Source: Paenibacillus alkaliterrae
GTDB taxonomy: Bacteria; Bacillota; Bacilli; Paenibacillales; Paenibacillaceae
NCBI RefSeq assembly: GCF_021532375.1
Contig: NZ_JAKGAP010000043.1
Span: 1 to 64,000, forward strand
Length of the DNA stretch: 64,000 bases
Direction: 5' to 3'
Of this stretch, positions 51,750 to 61,290 are shown one piece after another; position 1 is the stretch's first letter; the number at the start of each line of letters is the position of its first letter. The notes under the pieces are model-generated. The model had not been told where the DNA came from. It saw nothing but the letters and a program-made list of their open reading frames with translations, and searched no databases. The translations under genes were made by a program, and so were the position numbers.

Positions 51750-52400
51750 ATGAACATTTTATTCATGGGCCCTCCGGGAGCCGGTAAAGGTACACAAGCT
51801 GAACGGATCGTAGAAGAGTTCGGTATTCCACACATTTCCACTGGCGATGCTTTTCGTCTCGCTATGAAACAAGGAACCGCGCTCGGTCTTAAAGCGAAAG
51901 AGTATGTCGATCAAGGCCTGCTCGTTCCTGATAAGATTACGAACGGTATAGTGAAAGAGCGTTTAGCATTAGACGATTGCAAGAAGGGTTTTTTGCTTGA
52001 CGGTTTCCCGCGCACGCTGCAGCAAGCCGAAGCGCTTGACAGCATGCTGAACGAACTTGGCCGCAGCATAGACCATGTTGTTAATTTGAAGGTTGACCGC
52101 GGATTGCTGCTAGCTCGCTTGACGGGCAGACGCATCTGTAGAACTTGTGGGACGACTTATCATGTAATCTTCAACCCGCCTAAAGTCGAAGGCATCTGCG
52201 ACAAAGACGGCGGAGAATTGTATCAGCGTTCTGATGATACAGAGGAAAAGGTCGGTACGCGTTTGGATGAGTACACTTCCAAAACGGCTCCGCTTCTTGA
52301 TTACTACAATGTTAAAGGTCTCCTGCGCGAAGTCGACGGCGAGAAGGACATTGATGTTGTAACATCCGGCATCGTATCCCTATTGCGAGGTTCATTGTAA
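51750..52400 (+). CDS. adk: Adenylate kinase
   Basis: Adk interconverts ATP + AMP and 2 ADP. The 216-residue enzyme has the P-loop [10 protein letters not shown], the DGFPRT motif, and a zinc-binding LID with CRTCG ... ICDKDGG (three cysteines and one aspartate), typical of Gram-positive Adk. ATG at 51750 after GCGAGGAAC; its stop overlaps the map start by one base. Confidence 0.97.
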   Translation: MNILFMGPPGAGKGTQAERIVEEFGIPHISTGDAFRLAMKQGTALGLKAKEYVDQGLLVPDKITNGIVKERLALDDCKKGFLLDGFPRTLQQAEALDSMLNELGRSIDHVVNLKVDRGLLLARLTGRRICRTCGTTYHVIFNPPKVEGICDKDGGELYQRSDDTEEKVGTRLDEYTSKTAPLLDYYNVKGLLREVDGEKDIDVVTSGIVSLLRGSL

Positions 52401-53164
52401 TGATTATTTGCAAATCCGAATCGGAGCTGCGATATATGAGGGAAGCTGGACGCATCGTTGCGGAAACGCATCGACTGATGGCGCAAGCTGTGAAACCAGG
52501 CATCACAACCGGTGAGCTTGACCAAATCGCTGAAGCGTACATTAGAAGCCAAGGTGCTGTTCCATCTTTCAAAGGTTACAATGGTTTTCCGTCCAGCATT
52601 TGCGCTTCTGTGAATGACGAGCTGGTACACGGCTTCCCTGGGTCACGCAAGTTGAACGAAGGCGATATTATTAGCATCGATATCGGCGCTCAGTATGAAG
52701 GCTATCATGGCGATTCGGCTTGGACCTATGCAGCCGGAACCGTAACGCCCGAAGTACAAAGGTTGCTTGATGTAACGGAGGCCTCGCTATATGCGGGACT
52801 GCAGTTGGTCAAACCCGATATCCGATTATATTCAATATCGCACGCTATTCAGAAGGTTATTGAAGATGCAGGATTCTCCGTAGTACGGGAATACGTAGGG
52901 CACGGAATCGGCGCGGACCTCCATGAGGAACCACAAATACCGAACTACGGTATACCGGATCGCGGACCTCGTCTAAAAACCGGAATGGTGCTTGCAATCG
53001 AACCAATGGTAAATATCGGTGAACGATATGTCCGTACACTCGAAGACAATTGGACGGTTGTAACGGAAGACGGCTCATGGTGCGCTCATTTTGAGCATAC
53101 AGTAGCCGTGACAGAGGACGGCTTTGAAATATTGACCATTTTGCCGAAGCAGCCGGAGGCGTAA
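52400..53164 (+). CDS. map: Methionine aminopeptidase, type I
   Basis: Map removes N-terminal methionine from nascent proteins. The 254-residue enzyme has the metal ligands in [26 protein letters not shown] and FEHTVAV. ATG at 52400 overlaps the adk stop (TAATG), so translation is coupled. secY-adk-map-infA order is conserved. Confidence 0.96.
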   Translation: MIICKSESELRYMREAGRIVAETHRLMAQAVKPGITTGELDQIAEAYIRSQGAVPSFKGYNGFPSSICASVNDELVHGFPGSRKLNEGDIISIDIGAQYEGYHGDSAWTYAAGTVTPEVQRLLDVTEASLYAGLQLVKPDIRLYSISHAIQKVIEDAGFSVVREYVGHGIGADLHEEPQIPNYGIPDRGPRLKTGMVLAIEPMVNIGERYVRTLEDNWTVVTEDGSWCAHFEHTVAVTEDGFEILTILPKQPEA

Positions 53165-53167
53165 GCA

Positions 53168-53449
53168 ATGGAAGCTCATCCCCAGATTGGTCAGTTCGTC
53201 AAAGTTCTTCGCGGCAAGGACGAAGAGAGCTTCGCCGTTATCGTAGCAATCGTTGATGATCGCTTCGTCATGATTGCGGACGGCAATAAGCGCCGATTCG
53301 ACCAACCGAAGAAAAAGAACGTTCTACATCTCGAGTTACAGTCTGCGATTAGTCCAGAGGTTTCAAGCAGCATGCTTGAAACAGGCAGGGTAACCAATGC
53401 CAAGTTACGTTATGTGATTCAGAAGTTTGCACTTGCGAAAGGAGAATGA
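53168..53449 (+). CDS. KOW-domain RNA-binding protein (L14e/L6e/L27e-like)
   Basis: This small 93-residue protein has a KOW-like segment near the N-terminus (VKVLRGKDEESFAVIVAIVDDRFVM, abridged) resembling COG2163 proteins found between map and infA in Bacillales. Its function is not established; a ribosome- or RNA-related role follows from context. ATG at 53168, three bases after map. Confidence 0.85.
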   Translation: MEAHPQIGQFVKVLRGKDEESFAVIVAIVDDRFVMIADGNKRRFDQPKKKNVLHLELQSAISPEVSSSMLETGRVTNAKLRYVIQKFALAKGE

Positions 53450-53452
53450 CGG

Positions 53453-53668
53453 TTGGCTAAGGAAGACATCATTGAAGTCGAAGGAACGGTTATTGAACCG
53501 TTGCCGAATGCCACGTTCAAGGTGGAGCTGGAGAACGGTCATCAAATTCTCGCACATGTTTCCGGAAAGCTCAGAATGCACTTTATTCGTATTCTGACAG
53601 GAGACAAGGTGGTCATACAGTTATCGCCTTATGATTTATCAAAAGGGCGCATCACCTATCGGAAGTAG
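53453..53668 (+). CDS. infA: Translation initiation factor IF-1
   Basis: IF-1 binds the 30S A site. The 71-residue OB-fold protein has [20 protein letters not shown] and RITYRK at the C-terminus. The start is TTG at 53453 after AAAGGAGAATGACGG, three bases after the KOW-domain gene. Standard order map-(KOW)-infA-rpmJ. Confidence 0.96.
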   Translation: MAKEDIIEVEGTVIEPLPNATFKVELENGHQILAHVSGKLRMHFIRILTGDKVVIQLSPYDLSKGRITYRK

Positions 53669-53687
53669 GCCGCTCGCGGCTTGCTGA

Positions 53688-53825
<138 letters not shown>

Positions 53826-53844
53826 AAGGAGGGAAATATAGCCT

Positions 53845-54213
53845 ATGGCACGTATAGCTGGTGTAGACTTGCCGCGTGACAAACGCGTCGAAATCGCCCT
53901 GACGTACATTTTCGGTATTGGCAAAACAACGTCACAAAAACTTTTGAAAACAGCTGAAGTTAACTTCGACACTCGCGTTCGCGATTTGACAGAAGATGAA
54001 TTGGGCCGCCTGCGCGAAGCAATTGATAAATCTGTTAAAGTAGAAGGCGACCTTCGTCGTGAAATTTCTCTTAACATTAAGCGTCTGACTGAAATCGGAT
54101 GCTACCGTGGCCTTCGTCACCGTCGCGGCTTGCCTGTTCGCGGTCAACGTACAAAAACGAATGCACGTACACGCAAAGGTCCTCGTCGGACTGTAGCAAA
54201 CAAGAAGAAATAA
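53845..54213 (+). CDS. rpsM: 30S ribosomal protein S13
   Basis: S13 contacts the 50S and P-site tRNA. The 122-residue product contains [19 protein letters not shown] and the basic tail [21 protein letters not shown] at 53845 after GAAGGAGGG. Confidence 0.97.
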   Translation: MARIAGVDLPRDKRVEIALTYIFGIGKTTSQKLLKTAEVNFDTRVRDLTEDELGRLREAIDKSVKVEGDLRREISLNIKRLTEIGCYRGLRHRRGLPVRGQRTKTNARTRKGPRRTVANKKK

Positions 54214-54232
54214 GAAGGGAGGATAATGGACA

Positions 54233-54628
54233 ATGGCTAAACCAAAAAAAGTCGTTCGTACGAAACGTCGCGACCGGAAAAACATTGACACTGGCGTTGC
54301 GCACATTCGCTCGACGTTTAACAATACGATCGTTACGATCACGGATCCGCACGGAAATGCAATCTCTTGGGCAAGCTCTGGTAACCTTGGTTTCAAAGGT
54401 TCCCGTAAAAGCACGCCGTTCGCAGCTCAAATGGCTGCTGAATCCGCAGCGAAAGCAGCGATGGAGCATGGCATGAGAACTGTTGAAGTGATGGTTAAAG
54501 GTCCAGGCGCCGGCCGTGAAGCAGCGATTCGTTCGCTTCAAGCTGCCGGATTGGAAGTTAACCTCATTAAAGACGTAACACCAGTTCCTCACAACGGATG
54601 CCGTCCTCCGAAACGTCGTCGCGTATAG
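54233..54628 (+). CDS. rpsK: 30S ribosomal protein S11
   Basis: S11 forms the platform. The 131-residue product has [19 protein letters not shown] and C-terminal [20 protein letters not shown] at 54233 after GGGAGGATAATGGACA. A 127-base gap precedes rpoA with no clear promoter. Confidence 0.97.
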   Translation: MAKPKKVVRTKRRDRKNIDTGVAHIRSTFNNTIVTITDPHGNAISWASSGNLGFKGSRKSTPFAAQMAAESAAKAAMEHGMRTVEVMVKGPGAGREAAIRSLQAAGLEVNLIKDVTPVPHNGCRPPKRRRV

Positions 54629-54755
54629 TTGGATTCTTGGTGGTATCAAATAACAACAACTTGTGAATAATGGTTGTGAAGGTTTGGCATACTACAAGAT
54701 TTGACTTAAAATAACGGTAAGGTAACGGAGCGACGTTTGAAGGAGGGTACTATTA

Positions 54756-55700
54756 GTGATTGAGATCGAAAAGCCGAAAATCGAAACCGTAGAACTGAAT
54801 GACGAGGGAACTTACGGACGTTTCGTCGTCGAGCCGCTGGAACGCGGATATGGCACGACGCTTGGAAATTCGCTTCGCCGAATTTTGTTGTCGTCTTTGC
54901 CGGGTGCAGCAGTAACCTCGGTTCAAATCGACGGAGTGCTTCACGAGTTCTCTACGGTTCCCGGAGTGATTGAGGATGTGACCGAAATCATTCTGAACCT
55001 GAAGGGCCTCTCGTTGAAAATCCACTCCGATGAAGAAAAGGTGTTGGAAATCGACGCGGAAGGCGAAGGGAATATTACAGCGGGCGACATTCGAGCAGAC
55101 AGCGATGTCGAGATTTTAAGCCCTGATCTTCACATCGCAACCTTGGCCTCCGGCGCGCGGCTCCATATGCGGGTTTTTGCTAATCGGGGACGCGGTTACG
55201 TGCAAGCGGACCGCAACAAGAAGGACGAACAACCGATTGGGGTAATCCCCGTTGATTCGATATACACGCCAATTACTCGCGTCAACTACAGCGTAGAAAA
55301 TACTCGCGTCGGTCAAGTAACGAACTATGACAAGCTCACGCTTGAGGTTTGGACGGACGGCAGTATTAGACCGGAAGAGGCTGTGAGCCTCGGCGCTAAA
55401 ATTTTGACCGAGCATTTGGACTTGTTCGTTGGATTAACCGATGAAGCCAAAGACGCGGAAATTATGGTTGAGAAGGAAGAAGATAAGAAAGAGAAAGTTC
55501 TGGAGATGACGATCGAGGAACTTGATCTTTCCGTCCGTTCTTACAACTGCTTGAAGCGCGCAGGCATCAACACGGTTCAAGAGCTGATTACGAAGTCCGA
55601 AGAGGATATGATGAAGGTTCGTAACCTGGGCCGCAAATCACTCGAGGAAGTTCAAGAGAAGCTTGAAGAGCTCGGTTTGGGCCTTCGCATGGAAGAGTAG
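54756..55700 (+). CDS. rpoA: DNA-directed RNA polymerase subunit alpha
   Basis: RpoA starts polymerase assembly and its C-terminal domain contacts UP elements and activators. The 314-residue product has the N-terminal dimer domain ([20 protein letters not shown]) and the CTD with [19 protein letters not shown] and [11 protein letters not shown]. The start is GTG at 54756 after AAGGAGGG. Confidence 0.97.
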   Translation: MIEIEKPKIETVELNDEGTYGRFVVEPLERGYGTTLGNSLRRILLSSLPGAAVTSVQIDGVLHEFSTVPGVIEDVTEIILNLKGLSLKIHSDEEKVLEIDAEGEGNITAGDIRADSDVEILSPDLHIATLASGARLHMRVFANRGRGYVQADRNKKDEQPIGVIPVDSIYTPITRVNYSVENTRVGQVTNYDKLTLEVWTDGSIRPEEAVSLGAKILTEHLDLFVGLTDEAKDAEIMVEKEEDKKEKVLEMTIEELDLSVRSYNCLKRAGINTVQELITKSEEDMMKVRNLGRKSLEEVQEKLEELGLGLRMEE

Positions 55701-55745
55701 TAAACCAACAAGAATAGACAAACGAGCAAGGGAGGGGAAAACAAG

Positions 55746-56111
55746 ATGGCATATCAAAAATTAGGACGTGACGCTAGTGCGCGGAAAGCTTTGTTCCGTG
55801 ACCTCGTTACTGACTTGTTCCTTTATGAGCGTATTCAAACGACTGAAGCTAAAGCGAAAGAAGTTCGTTCTATCGCTGAGAAGCTGATCACGAAAGCGAA
55901 GCAAGGCGATCTTCATGCTCGTCGTCAAGTAGCAGCTTATGTCCGCCGCGAAACCGTTGACGGACAACAAGACGCTATTCAGAAGCTGTTCTCCGAACTG
56001 GCTACCCGTTACTCGGAACGTGCGGGCGGATACACGCGTATTCTTAAGCTGGGCCCTCGTCGCGGCGATGCTGCGCCTATGGTTTACCTGGAACTGGTTG
56101 ACCGCGCGTAG
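55746..56111 (+). CDS. rplQ: 50S ribosomal protein L17
   Basis: L17 is a tunnel-exit protein. The 121-residue product starts [20 protein letters not shown] and contains [22 protein letters not shown] at 55746 after AAGGGAGGGG. It ends the alpha operon. Confidence 0.97.
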   Translation: MAYQKLGRDASARKALFRDLVTDLFLYERIQTTEAKAKEVRSIAEKLITKAKQGDLHARRQVAAYVRRETVDGQQDAIQKLFSELATRYSERAGGYTRILKLGPRRGDAAPMVYLELVDRA

Positions 56112-56186
56112 TATAATTCAATAATCGAGAAACGTATAAGCTTGTCCATAGCGTTAATCCTAGTCCGGGCTTATACGCAGAGAAAA

Positions 56187-56214
56187 GGGTGGACCCTTGC
56201 GGCCACCTTTTTTT
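56187..56214 (+). terminator. Terminator of the alpha operon
   Basis: GGGTGG pairs with CCACC(T) across a ten-base loop and is followed by seven T residues. Confidence 0.8.
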
Positions 56215-56248
56215 ATTTGCTGTTTACGGTTGTTGTCTATATTGTTCA

Positions 56249-56450
56249 GGTGCGTCTGACGCACAAGCGTGTCCATGAGGCCGTGTAAGCGGCTGAAGTG
56301 GACGAAAGCGACTGTTACAGGTAAAAGCCACCAGGGAGCGGCACATGAGCTTGTGAGACACCTCCCAGGTGTCCAGAGGGCGGAGCGCCTCGGGGTCCCC
56401 CATATGAAGGGGGATTTAGGGGGTTGGATCCCTTAGTTAAGGGGGCGGGA
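56249..56450 (+). other. Densely folded GC-rich segment upstream of truA
   Basis: About 200 bases contain a series of short perfect hairpins: GTGCGT-CTG-ACGCAC (56250-56264), GTCCA/TGGAC around GCCG/CGGC (56271-56303), GGGAG/CTCCC (56333-56366) or the alternative ACACCT-CCC-AGGTGT, GAGGGCG/CGCCTC near 56377-56391, TCCCCC/GGGGGA (56396-56414), and CCCTTA-GT-TAAGGG (56430-56443). There is no open reading frame. It looks like a structured RNA or a foreign insertion and I cannot name it. Confidence 0.55.
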
Positions 56451-56453
56451 TAT

Positions 56454-57200
56454 GTGCGCAACTTATGCGTTAAAGTAAGTTATGACGGTGCAAACTTTAA
56501 TGGGTTTCAAACGCAGCCTTACGGCAGAACGGTTCAAGGTGAACTTGAAAAGGCCATTAAGAAGCTAACCGGTGAGACGATTATTATTATCGGATCGGGA
56601 CGCACCGATGCAGGAGTTCATGCACAGGGGCAGATGTTTAATTTCTATACGGAATCTACGATTCCGACAGAGAGATGGGCGATCGCCCTTAACACGCGGT
56701 TACCGAAGGATATCGTCATTATTGAGGCTTTTGATGTGCCCGAGCATTTTCATGCCAGAAGATCCGCTAAACGTAAAACCTATCGATATACGATAGATAC
56801 CGGAAAATTTCCGGATGTGTTTGGCCGTCAGTACCGCTTTCATCATCCAGCTCCGCTTGATGTGGATGCGATGCGCGAGGGCCTCAGCTATTTAATTGGC
56901 GAGCATGATTTCACCTCGTTCACTTCCATTCATTCTACTAAGCCGCATCATGTTCGCACGATCTATGAAGCAGAATTTGTGCAGGAAGGCCCAATCGTTC
57001 ACCTATACGTGACAGGTAATGGTTTTCTGTATAATATGGTTCGAGTCATTATGGGAACTCTGCTATGGGTTGGCCAAGGGAAACTAGCTCCCTCCGAAAT
57101 AAAAAGCATCCTTGAGGGTCGCAGCAGATCCCTTGCAGGGCCTACCGCGATGCCTCATGGCCTGATGCTGATGGATGTTGAATATTCCAGTGAAGCATAG
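56454..57200 (+). CDS. truA: tRNA pseudouridine(38-40) synthase TruA
   Basis: TruA makes pseudouridine at tRNA positions 38-40. The 248-residue product has SYDGANFNGFQTQPYGRTVQ and the catalytic aspartate in GSGRTDAGVHAQGQ. The GTG at 56454 follows GGGGGCGGG and gives the family start; an upstream ATG-type start at 56424 would extend the frame into the hairpin region. In relatives, ECF transporter genes usually lie between rplQ and truA; they are absent here. Confidence 0.94.
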   Translation: MRNLCVKVSYDGANFNGFQTQPYGRTVQGELEKAIKKLTGETIIIIGSGRTDAGVHAQGQMFNFYTESTIPTERWAIALNTRLPKDIVIIEAFDVPEHFHARRSAKRKTYRYTIDTGKFPDVFGRQYRFHHPAPLDVDAMREGLSYLIGEHDFTSFTSIHSTKPHHVRTIYEAEFVQEGPIVHLYVTGNGFLYNMVRVIMGTLLWVGQGKLAPSEIKSILEGRSRSLAGPTAMPHGLMLMDVEYSSEA

Positions 57201-57221
57201 TGATTATTCGCTATAAATAAC

Positions 57222-57250
57222 TTGCACTTACCTATTCTTTATAGTAGAAT
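57222..57250 (+). promoter_or_regulatory. Promoter of rplM-rpsI
   Basis: TTGCAC (57222-57227) and TAGAAT (57245-57250) are separated by 17 bases. The predicted start near 57257 gives a 134-base leader. Confidence 0.82.
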
Positions 57251-57256
57251 ATAACT

Positions 57257-57378
57257 TGTGCTTTCTTAGTGGCTAACCCACAGCCCCGACTGAGATCGTC
57301 ACAAACTTGGCAATCAACAATGAATAAACAAACCAACGTTTACGTTGTTATAAAAACAGATTAATGCAAAAGAATTAA
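57257..57378 (+). ncRNA. Probable L13 ribosomal protein leader
   Basis: The untranslated leader of rplM contains TAGTGGCTAACCCAC (GTGG pairs with CCAC) and conserved-looking spacing to the rplM ribosome binding site, consistent with the L13 leader known upstream of rplM-rpsI in Bacillales. I recognise the general pattern but could not align it to the family model. Confidence 0.55.
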
Positions 57379-57390
57379 GGAGGATCATCC

Positions 57391-57828
57391 ATGCGTACCA
57401 CTTATATGGCTAAGTCAAATGAAGTTGAGCGTAAATGGTTCGTCGTTGATGCGGAAGGCAAGACGCTCGGCCGTTTGGCTAGTGAAGTTGCTGCCCTGAT
57501 CCGCGGCAAGCACAAACCGACCTTTACACCACATGTTGATACAGGCGATTTCGTCGTTGTTATCAACGCTGAGAAAATTCATCTGACAGGCAAGAAATTC
57601 ACGGACAAAATGTACTACCGTCACTCGATGTACTCAGGCGGTTTGAAAGTAACCCCTGCGAACGAAATGATCAAGAACAAGCCAGAGCGCGTTATCGAAT
57701 TCGCGGTACACGGCATGTTGCCTAAGAACCGTCTTGGCGACAAAATGAAGCTCAAACTTAAAGTATACGCAGGTGCGGAACATCCACATCAAGCACAAAA
57801 CCCTGAAGTTTACGAACTTCGTGGGTAA
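57391..57828 (+). CDS. rplM: 50S ribosomal protein L13
   Basis: L13 is an early 50S assembly protein. The 145-residue product contains [19 protein letters not shown] and [15 protein letters not shown] at 57391 follows AAGGAGGATC. It is co-transcribed with rpsI, 20 bases downstream. Confidence 0.97.
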   Translation: MRTTYMAKSNEVERKWFVVDAEGKTLGRLASEVAALIRGKHKPTFTPHVDTGDFVVVINAEKIHLTGKKFTDKMYYRHSMYSGGLKVTPANEMIKNKPERVIEFAVHGMLPKNRLGDKMKLKLKVYAGAEHPHQAQNPEVYELRG

Positions 57829-57848
57829 TAAAGAGGAGGACAAGTTTC

Positions 57849-58241
57849 ATGGCTCAAGTGCAATACTATGGAACCGGTCGTCGTAAACACTCTGTTGCAC
57901 GTGTACGTCTTGTGCCGGGTGAAGGACGAATCATTGTTAATAAACGCGATTTGAATGAATATTTCGGTTTGGAAACACTCAAGCTGATCGTAAAACAACC
58001 GCTTAACCTTACTGACACATTGTCGAAATACGATGTGCTTGTAATCGCTAACGGCGGCGGTATGTCCGGTCAAGCTGGCGCTATCCGTCACGGTATTTCC
58101 CGCGCTCTGCTTAAAGCAGACCCTGAATTCCGTCCGGCTTTGAAGCGTGCTGGCTTCCTGACTCGTGACCCGCGTATGAAAGAGCGTAAAAAATACGGTC
58201 TTAAAGCGGCTCGACGCGCGCCGCAATTCTCGAAACGTTAA
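57849..58241 (+). CDS. rpsI: 30S ribosomal protein S9
   Basis: S9 reaches the P site with its basic tail. The 130-residue product has [19 protein letters not shown] and ends with [12 protein letters not shown] at 57849 after GAGGAGGAC. A strong terminator follows. Confidence 0.97.
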   Translation: MAQVQYYGTGRRKHSVARVRLVPGEGRIIVNKRDLNEYFGLETLKLIVKQPLNLTDTLSKYDVLVIANGGGMSGQAGAIRHGISRALLKADPEFRPALKRAGFLTRDPRMKERKKYGLKAARRAPQFSKR

Positions 58242-58256
58242 TACGCTTATGACAAA

Positions 58257-58289
58257 TGCCTTCTCTGTTTATCAGAGAAGGTATTTTTT
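58257..58289 (+). terminator. Terminator after rplM-rpsI
   Basis: TGCCTTCTCTG-TTTAT-CAGAGAAGGTA followed by a T-run, 15 bases after the rpsI stop. Confidence 0.92.
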
Positions 58290-58342
58290 GTAGTGTTCAC
58301 AAAAAAGGAAAAACTTTATTTCTTTTTGGTCTAAACTTATTG

Positions 58343-58371
58343 TTGAACATTGACCGTATTGGACGTATAAT
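58343..58371 (+). promoter_or_regulatory. Promoter of cysH-sat
   Basis: TTGAAC (58343-58348) and a perfect TATAAT (58366-58371) are separated by 17 bases. No SAM riboswitch or T-box is visible in the short leader. Confidence 0.82.
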
Positions 58372-58418
58372 TTTATTACAGACTAATTTACTAGGAATTA
58401 ATGACGGAGGGCATGACT

Positions 58419-59114
58419 ATGAACCTTTTTGAAAAAGAAGCGCTTATCGCGCAAAAAGCGGTTGAGCTTGAAAACGCGACGCCGGAAGAAATAATCGCCT
58501 TTGCGGTAGAAACTTTCCCTAATATCACTTTTGCATGCAGCTTCGGCGCTGAGGACGTCGTCCTGGTTGACATGCTTCAAAAAATTAGTCCGAAAACGGA
58601 AATTTTCTATTTGGATACGGACTTTCATTTCAAGGAGACCTATGAGACGCGCGACCGCATGGCAGAGCGTTATCCTGGTATTCCTTTCGTTGAAGTCAAG
58701 CCTGAAATTACGCCTGAGGAGCAAGCTGCGCAATTTGGAGAAGAGCTGTGGAAATCCGATGCGAACGCATGCTGCAATATCCGTAAGGTCAAGCCACTTA
58801 CCGACATTTTATCTAAGTACGAGGCGTGGATTACAGGAATTCGCCGCGATCAAGCGCCTACGCGCGCAAATTCGAAGAAGATCGAATATGATACAAAATT
58901 CGGATTGGTTAAATTTAATCCTATCGCTCACTGGACAACTGAGGATGTATGGAACTACATTCGTGAGAACGATGTGATCTATAATCCGCTTCACGACCAA
59001 AACTACCCAAGCATCGGCTGCGAGCAATGCACACGTAAAGTTATGCCTGGTGAAGACCCGCGTGCTGGACGCTGGTCCGGTCAAGAGAAAACAGAGTGCG
59101 GCTTGCATAAATAA
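58419..59114 (+). CDS. cysH: Phosphoadenylyl/adenylyl-sulfate reductase
   Basis: CysH reduces activated sulfate to sulfite. The 231-residue protein has the PP-loop fold ([14 protein letters not shown]) and cysteine pairs CCNIRKVKP and CEQC near the C-terminus that in this family bind a [4Fe-4S] cluster, followed by the KTECGLH catalytic-cysteine tail. The iron-sulfur motif points to use of APS (and possibly PAPS). Of three in-frame ATGs, 58419 has the best spacing from GGAGG. It is followed by sat. Confidence 0.94.
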   Translation: MNLFEKEALIAQKAVELENATPEEIIAFAVETFPNITFACSFGAEDVVLVDMLQKISPKTEIFYLDTDFHFKETYETRDRMAERYPGIPFVEVKPEITPEEQAAQFGEELWKSDANACCNIRKVKPLTDILSKYEAWITGIRRDQAPTRANSKKIEYDTKFGLVKFNPIAHWTTEDVWNYIRENDVIYNPLHDQNYPSIGCEQCTRKVMPGEDPRAGRWSGQEKTECGLHK

Positions 59115-59143
59115 GTTTTATATTTGAGGAGGCAATTCGTATT

Positions 59144-60310
59144 ATGAGTCAAATTTTACCACACGGCGGAAAGCTCGTTAATCGTATCGCTGCGGGCGGA
59201 CAACGTGAAGCGTTATTAGCTGAAGCAAAGGTTTTAAAAGCTATTACAATCAACACTTGGGCGATTTCCGATCTTGATTTAATCGGCGTAGGCGCATTTT
59301 CTCCGCTGGAAGGCTTCATGAACGAAGCAGACTACCGTTCGGTAGTCGAAAGCATGCGTCTTGCGAATGGCATGGTATGGAGTATTCCGATCACTCTGGC
59401 CGTTGATGAAGCAAAAGCGGCATCGTTCACAGCGGGCGAACGTGCAGCGCTTATCGGAGAAGACGGCGTCATCTACGGCGTTATAGATATCGATAGCATC
59501 TATAAGGTGGATCAGAAACTTGAAGCGGTTAACGTATTCAAAACGGATGATCTTGCGCACCCGGGTGTACAGAAGCTAATGGAGCGTTCAGCTACGTATG
59601 TTGGCGGAGCGATTACCGTATTGAACCGTCCGCAGCCGGAGAAGTTCAATGAGTTTTATTTTGACCCTTCTGAAACTCGCCGCATCTTTGCGGAGAAGGG
59701 CTGGAAAACAGTTGTTGGCTTTCAAACCCGCAACCCTGTTCACCGCGCTCATGAATACATTCAGAAAACGGCAATGGAAATTGTCGATGCGCTTTTCCTT
59801 AACCCGCTTGTAGGCGAAACGAAGTCCGATGACGTTCCTGCGAACGTAAGGATGAAGAGTTACCTGGCTTTGCTGGAAAATTACTATCCGAAGGATCGCG
59901 TATTCCTTGGCGTTTTCCCGGCAGCGATGCGTTACGCCGGACCTCGTGAAGCGATCTTCCATGCGCTCGTTCGTAAAAACTACGGCTGCTCGCACTTTAT
60001 CGTTGGCCGTGACCACGCTGGCGTAGGCGATTACTACGGCACGTACGAAGCTCAAGATTTGCTAAAAACGATTCCGGCCGAAGATCTGGGCATTACGCCG
60101 CTTTTCTTTGAACATAGTTTCTTCTGCACGAAATGCGGAAATATGGCAACATCGAAAACTTGTCCGCATGACAAGGAGCACCATTTGACGCTTTCAGGTA
60201 CGAAGGTTCGCGCCTTGCTGCGTGACGGCGTATGTCCGCCGCCTGAATTTTCGCGTCCTGAAGTGGCTAAGATCCTTATTGAAGGCATGTCTGAGCTGCC
60301 TGTAGGCTAA
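59144..60310 (+). CDS. sat: Sulfate adenylyltransferase
   Basis: Sat activates sulfate with ATP to give APS, the substrate for CysH. The 388-residue single-chain ATP sulfurylase has the [14 protein letters not shown] motif and [17 protein letters not shown], and a C-terminal cysteine pair [16 protein letters not shown]. No APS kinase (cysC) lies nearby, which agrees with the APS-type CysH. ATG at 59144 after GAGGAGGC. Confidence 0.95.
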   Translation: MSQILPHGGKLVNRIAAGGQREALLAEAKVLKAITINTWAISDLDLIGVGAFSPLEGFMNEADYRSVVESMRLANGMVWSIPITLAVDEAKAASFTAGERAALIGEDGVIYGVIDIDSIYKVDQKLEAVNVFKTDDLAHPGVQKLMERSATYVGGAITVLNRPQPEKFNEFYFDPSETRRIFAEKGWKTVVGFQTRNPVHRAHEYIQKTAMEIVDALFLNPLVGETKSDDVPANVRMKSYLALLENYYPKDRVFLGVFPAAMRYAGPREAIFHALVRKNYGCSHFIVGRDHAGVGDYYGTYEAQDLLKTIPAEDLGITPLFFEHSFFCTKCGNMATSKTCPHDKEHHLTLSGTKVRALLRDGVCPPPEFSRPEVAKILIEGMSELPVG

Positions 60311-60441
60311 CTCATAAGTCTTTGATATAGGTTTGTCTCATAAATAACCATCTCGTCCCATATAAATGAAAGTGTGCATATGGCTTGCTTGAGCCAGAGA
60401 TGCCGCTTATTCATTCAGATGGAAGACGAGGTGGTTTTTTT

Positions 60442-61230
60442 ATGCGCCGGATTGGTCGGCATGTCGTCATATGGATGACGTATAAAGGGGCAATTCGTAT
60501 CGGAATCGGTATATTGGTCATCGCTATGACTGGCATTTTGCTAAATCAATCGATGCCGGTTACAAGAACATGGTCCTATTGGACATTGCCGTTATCCGGC
60601 CAAACCATTGCGATTGATGCGGGGCACGGGGGAGTGGACGGCGGTGCCGCAAGCAAGCAAGGGGTGATCGAAAAGGATTTGAATCTGTCGATTGCACTTT
60701 ATTTGCGCGATTATTTGCAGCAAGCCGGAGCAATGGTCGTCATGACCCGGGAAGGAGATTATGACTTGGCTACAGGAGATGCGCGGGCCTACAGCAAGCG
60801 CAAGACGGAGGATTTGAAAAAGCGTGTGTCAGTCATCAAAGAGAGCAAGCCGGCAGCCGTGATCAGCATACATATGAACAGCATCCCATCCACCAAATGG
60901 TCGGGAGCACAAACCTTTTATCACCCTGCCAATCATCCAGATAATCGTACCCTGGCCTCATTCATACAAGACGAAATTAAACGCAATCTCGAAAATACGA
61001 CTCGGACCGCGGCAGTGGTGAAGGATGTATATGTGCTGAAGGCGCTCGAGAATATTCCGGCCGCCCTGGTAGAGGTTGGATTCCTGTCTAATCCGGGTGA
61101 AGCCGAGCGGCTTGCGGATACCGATTATCAACGGCAGGTTGCCGCATCCATATATGAGGGCATACTAAGGTACAGCTCAGGGGAGAAACTGAGCGGCAGC
61201 ATGATGGAGGATGAGACGATAACGGAATAG
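60442..61230 (+). CDS. cwlD: N-acetylmuramoyl-L-alanine amidase CwlD
   Basis: CwlD removes peptide side chains during spore cortex formation so that muramic-delta-lactam can form. The 262-residue protein has an N-terminal membrane or signal segment (about 15-38) and the Amidase_3 motifs: IAIDAGHGGVDGGA with a zinc histidine, EKDLNLSIAL, SIHMNS and VEVGFLSN with the catalytic glutamate. The ATG at 60442 follows GACGAGGTGG. Its neighbours salA, gerD and kbaA are conserved. Confidence 0.93.
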   Translation: MRRIGRHVVIWMTYKGAIRIGIGILVIAMTGILLNQSMPVTRTWSYWTLPLSGQTIAIDAGHGGVDGGAASKQGVIEKDLNLSIALYLRDYLQQAGAMVVMTREGDYDLATGDARAYSKRKTEDLKKRVSVIKESKPAAVISIHMNSIPSTKWSGAQTFYHPANHPDNRTLASFIQDEIKRNLENTTRTAAVVKDVYVLKALENIPAALVEVGFLSNPGEAERLADTDYQRQVAASIYEGILRYSSGEKLSGSMMEDETITE

Positions 61231-61290
61231 CATACTGTGCTATAATGACTATTAAATAATCGTCATTACATAAAGGTGGGACAAAAATCT

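Noticed and set aside
54629..54755. Separate promoter for rpoA
   Set aside because: No pair of -35 and -10 hexamers with acceptable spacing could be found; TTGACT near 54703 lacks a -10.
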